Source: an uncultured Clostridia bacterium (GTDB taxonomy: Bacteria; Bacillota; Clostridia; TANB77; UBA1234). From it: a stretch of 34,840 nucleotides of DNA. The DNA lies in the NCBI GenBank assembly GCA_947588905.1, contig CANQBB010000011.1:1-34840 (forward strand), written 5' to 3'. A program made the position numbers and the translations under genes. How positions within the stretch are numbered: position 1 is the stretch's first letter; each line of letters begins with the position of its first letter. The notes beneath the pieces were generated by a model. The model searched no databases, was not told the DNA's origin, and saw nothing but the letters and a program-made list of their open reading frames with translations. Of the stretch, positions 33,509 through 34,840 are shown piece by piece.

Positions 33509-34234
33509 ATGGAAACAAAAAGATTGCAGAAATTTTTGGCAGAATGCGGAATTGCTTCTAGAAGAAAATGCGAAGAACTAATTTTAGAAGGAAAAGTTAA
33601 AGTTAATGGTACTGTTGTTACTGAATTAGGAACAAAAATTGAGCCCAATAAAGATATTGTAACTTTTGATGGAAAAGAAATTGCTTTAAAAGAAGAAAAA
33701 AAAGTATATATTTTACTAAATAAGCCTGTTGGATACGTTACAACTGCATCTGATGAAAGAGGAAGAAAAACTGTTATGGAGCTTTTAGATGGAGTAAAAG
33801 AAAAAGTAGTTCCTGTTGGAAGACTTGATATGTTTACTTCAGGACTTTTATTACTTTCAAATGACGGAGACTTTATATATAAAGTTACTCATCCAAAACA
33901 TGAAACTACAAAGACTTATATAGTAAAGACTAGAGGTATTCCAACTGAAAAAGATTTAGATAAATTAAGAAATGGTGTAAAAATAGAAGACTATATTACG
34001 TCTCCTGCTAAAGTGGAGCTTTTATTAAAAGATAATACAAATAATATTTCTAGAATTTTAATAGAAATTCATGAAGGCAGAAATCGACAAGTTAGAAAAA
34101 TGTGTGAATCAATAGGACTATCTGTAATTGCACTAAAAAGACAAGGTGTTGGTGGTTTAACTTGTGAAGGTGTGGATAAAGGTAAGTGGAGATATTTAAC
34201 AGAAGAGGAAGTAAAAAATATTATGAATGAATAG
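33509..34234 (+). CDS. rluB: Pseudouridine synthase, RsuA/RluB family
   Basis: Enzymes of this family isomerise uridine to pseudouridine in rRNA; the RluB type acts on 23S rRNA position 2605 (E. coli numbering). The 241-residue protein has an N-terminal S4 RNA-binding domain (RLQKFLAECGIASRRKCEELILEGKVKVNGTVVTELGTKI), then LLNKPVGYVTTASDERGRKTV and the catalytic segment VPVGRLDMFTSGLLLLSNDGDF with the nucleophilic Asp. EIHEGRNRQVRKMCESIGLSVIALKRQGVGGL closes the active site. RsuA, RluB and RluE are hard to separate by eye; length and S4 domain fit RluB of Firmicutes. AAAGGAG precedes the chosen ATG. Confidence 0.9.
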   Translation: METKRLQKFLAECGIASRRKCEELILEGKVKVNGTVVTELGTKIEPNKDIVTFDGKEIALKEEKKVYILLNKPVGYVTTASDERGRKTVMELLDGVKEKVVPVGRLDMFTSGLLLLSNDGDFIYKVTHPKHETTKTYIVKTRGIPTEKDLDKLRNGVKIEDYITSPAKVELLLKDNTNNISRILIEIHEGRNRQVRKMCESIGLSVIALKRQGVGGLTCEGVDKGKWRYLTEEEVKNIMNE

Positions 34235-34303
34235 AAAATTGTACTTATTTTTAGAAATAATGTTTTTGGATTTTATAAAAGTGCGAAAATTTTTATAATA
34301 TTG

Positions 34304-34332
34304 TTGACATAATACATAAAATTTGGTAAAAT
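34304..34332 (+). promoter_or_regulatory. Promoter of the second GC-rich orphan gene
   Basis: A perfect TTGACA and TAAAAT are separated by 17 bases. The promoter is AT-rich; the composition changes about 10-20 bases downstream of it. A small GCCC/GGGC hairpin lies in the leader near 34364-34379. Confidence 0.7.
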
Positions 34333-34395
34333 ATAATTGTTGGACGTGAGTTACGAAGGACCGAGCCCGTTAATTGGGCAGAAAGGATGACAAGA

Positions 34396-34644
34396 ATGAA
34401 CGACGTTTTGAACAGCAAGAAGAAGAAAATCATCTCGAGGAAGAACGAAGCCTTGTTTGAGCTCGCTCAGAAGGCTCGCGACCTCGGTTGGTCGGATCAG
34501 ATCATGCGGATGATCCAAGCCGGCAATGTGGAAAGGTTCCCTCTCTGGCTTCAGGAGGAGTTCCGTTCCCTCATGCTGTACTATGCCAGAATTTCTGGTG
34601 TGAACGAGGAAGACCTCAACGCGGAGGAAGTGGACAGCTTCTAA
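34396..34644 (+). CDS. Second GC-rich orphan small protein, probably horizontally acquired
   Basis: The 82-residue protein (MNDVLNSKKKKIISRKNEALF... to ...NAEEVDSF) is highly charged and probably all helical, with a basic N terminus and an acidic C terminus. I do not recognise a family. Its base composition, above 50 percent GC with codons such as CTC, GCC, CGG and CGC, contrasts with the rest of the window. It has its own promoter and strong terminator. AAAGGA is eight bases before the ATG at 34396; the in-frame ATG at 34387 overlaps that site. It contains an in-frame CGG (IMRMI) read without shift. The cassette layout is the same as that of the gene at 16607-16834. Confidence 0.72.
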   Translation: MNDVLNSKKKKIISRKNEALFELAQKARDLGWSDQIMRMIQAGNVERFPLWLQEEFRSLMLYYARISGVNEEDLNAEEVDSF

Positions 34645-34697
34645 AGTTCTGTTGAGGAAACATTCAAGTACATGATGGAGAGGTGATGCACGCTTCT

Positions 34698-34723
34698 AAA
34701 CCCCGCTACACGCGGGGTTTTTT
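34698..34723 (+). terminator. GC-rich intrinsic terminator of the last cassette
   Basis: A perfect 9-bp stem, AAACCCCGC with GCGGGGTTT, has a 5-base loop and is followed by more T. The remaining 117 bases of the window hold a lone TTGACA near 34781 and no recognisable gene. Confidence 0.88.
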
Positions 34724-34840
34724 ATGTTTAAAATTAAGTTTTATTTTATAAATAGTGTTTGTTTAGTTTTAACTTAATATTTGACAAATTAATCGCTCGA
34801 ATAACACTACAAATGGTAAAATTAAATGACCGAAAATAAA

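Noticed and set aside
34780..34832. Promoter from TTGACA near 34781 with the TAAAAT near 34817
   Set aside because: The distance between the boxes is about twice the normal spacing and no gene follows within the window.
1..34840. CRISPR arrays, tRNA or rRNA genes, prophage or transposase genes
   Set aside because: No regularly spaced repeats, cloverleaf-like GC-rich segments, rRNA stretches or transposase motifs were recognised.

Overview
The window is a strongly AT-rich bacterial chromosome segment with Gram-positive style ribosome binding sites and many U-tailed hairpin terminators. SpoIIID, SpoVAE and a GerA-type germinant receptor operon mark a spore former. A bile salt hydrolase points to an animal gut, and the gene set (MurT/GatD relatives, CdaA, TrmR/TrhP, SLH and pilin-like proteins) fits an uncultured member of the Clostridia. 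I saw no rRNA, tRNA, CRISPR array or intact transposase.

Layout. 1-4.3 kb: the end of an unknown gene, a small surface protein, trmB, a membrane-anchored propeller-like protein, an SLH protein and, convergent, trmL. 4.4-6.7 kb: secG and rnr. 6.7-7.0 kb: a 270-base foldback element. 7.0-11.0 kb, minus strand: gerAA, gerAB, gerAC and a two-helix small protein. 11.3-16.6 kb: a 33-residue membrane peptide, cdaA, a DUF1540 protein (minus), fructose-bisphosphate aldolase, a pilin-like protein, mntP and a surface protein. 16.6-17.3 kb, minus: a GC-rich orphan gene and spoVAE. 17.5-19.5 kb: a MurT/GatD-like pair. 19.6-22.7 kb: a helicase-associated-repeat protein, bile salt hydrolase, spoIIID and a LemA-like protein. 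22.7-34.2 kb: ruvB, queH, a Fic protein, alpha-amylase, polA, trmR, a DUF218-like gene, trhP, hisS and an RsuA/RluB-type pseudouridine synthase. The window closes with a second GC-rich orphan gene cassette.

The most unusual observation is in the germination operon. gerAA needs two frame changes and gerAC one to give complete, well conserved proteins. All three are +1 shifts and all three fall exactly on an in-frame CGG codon, where skipping the C gives a glycine codon that continues the family sequence. These are the only in-frame CGG codons in the operon. In the remaining AT-rich genes of the window I found one other. This suggests either +1 recoding at a rare or poorly decoded CGG codon, or a remarkably specific set of lesions or errors.

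Other notable points are a MurT/GatD-like pair in which the glutaminase Cys and His and the MurT acidic motif are all replaced; a terminator-shaped hairpin covering the spoIIID ribosome binding site; two GC-rich single-gene cassettes; and several structured intergenic elements.
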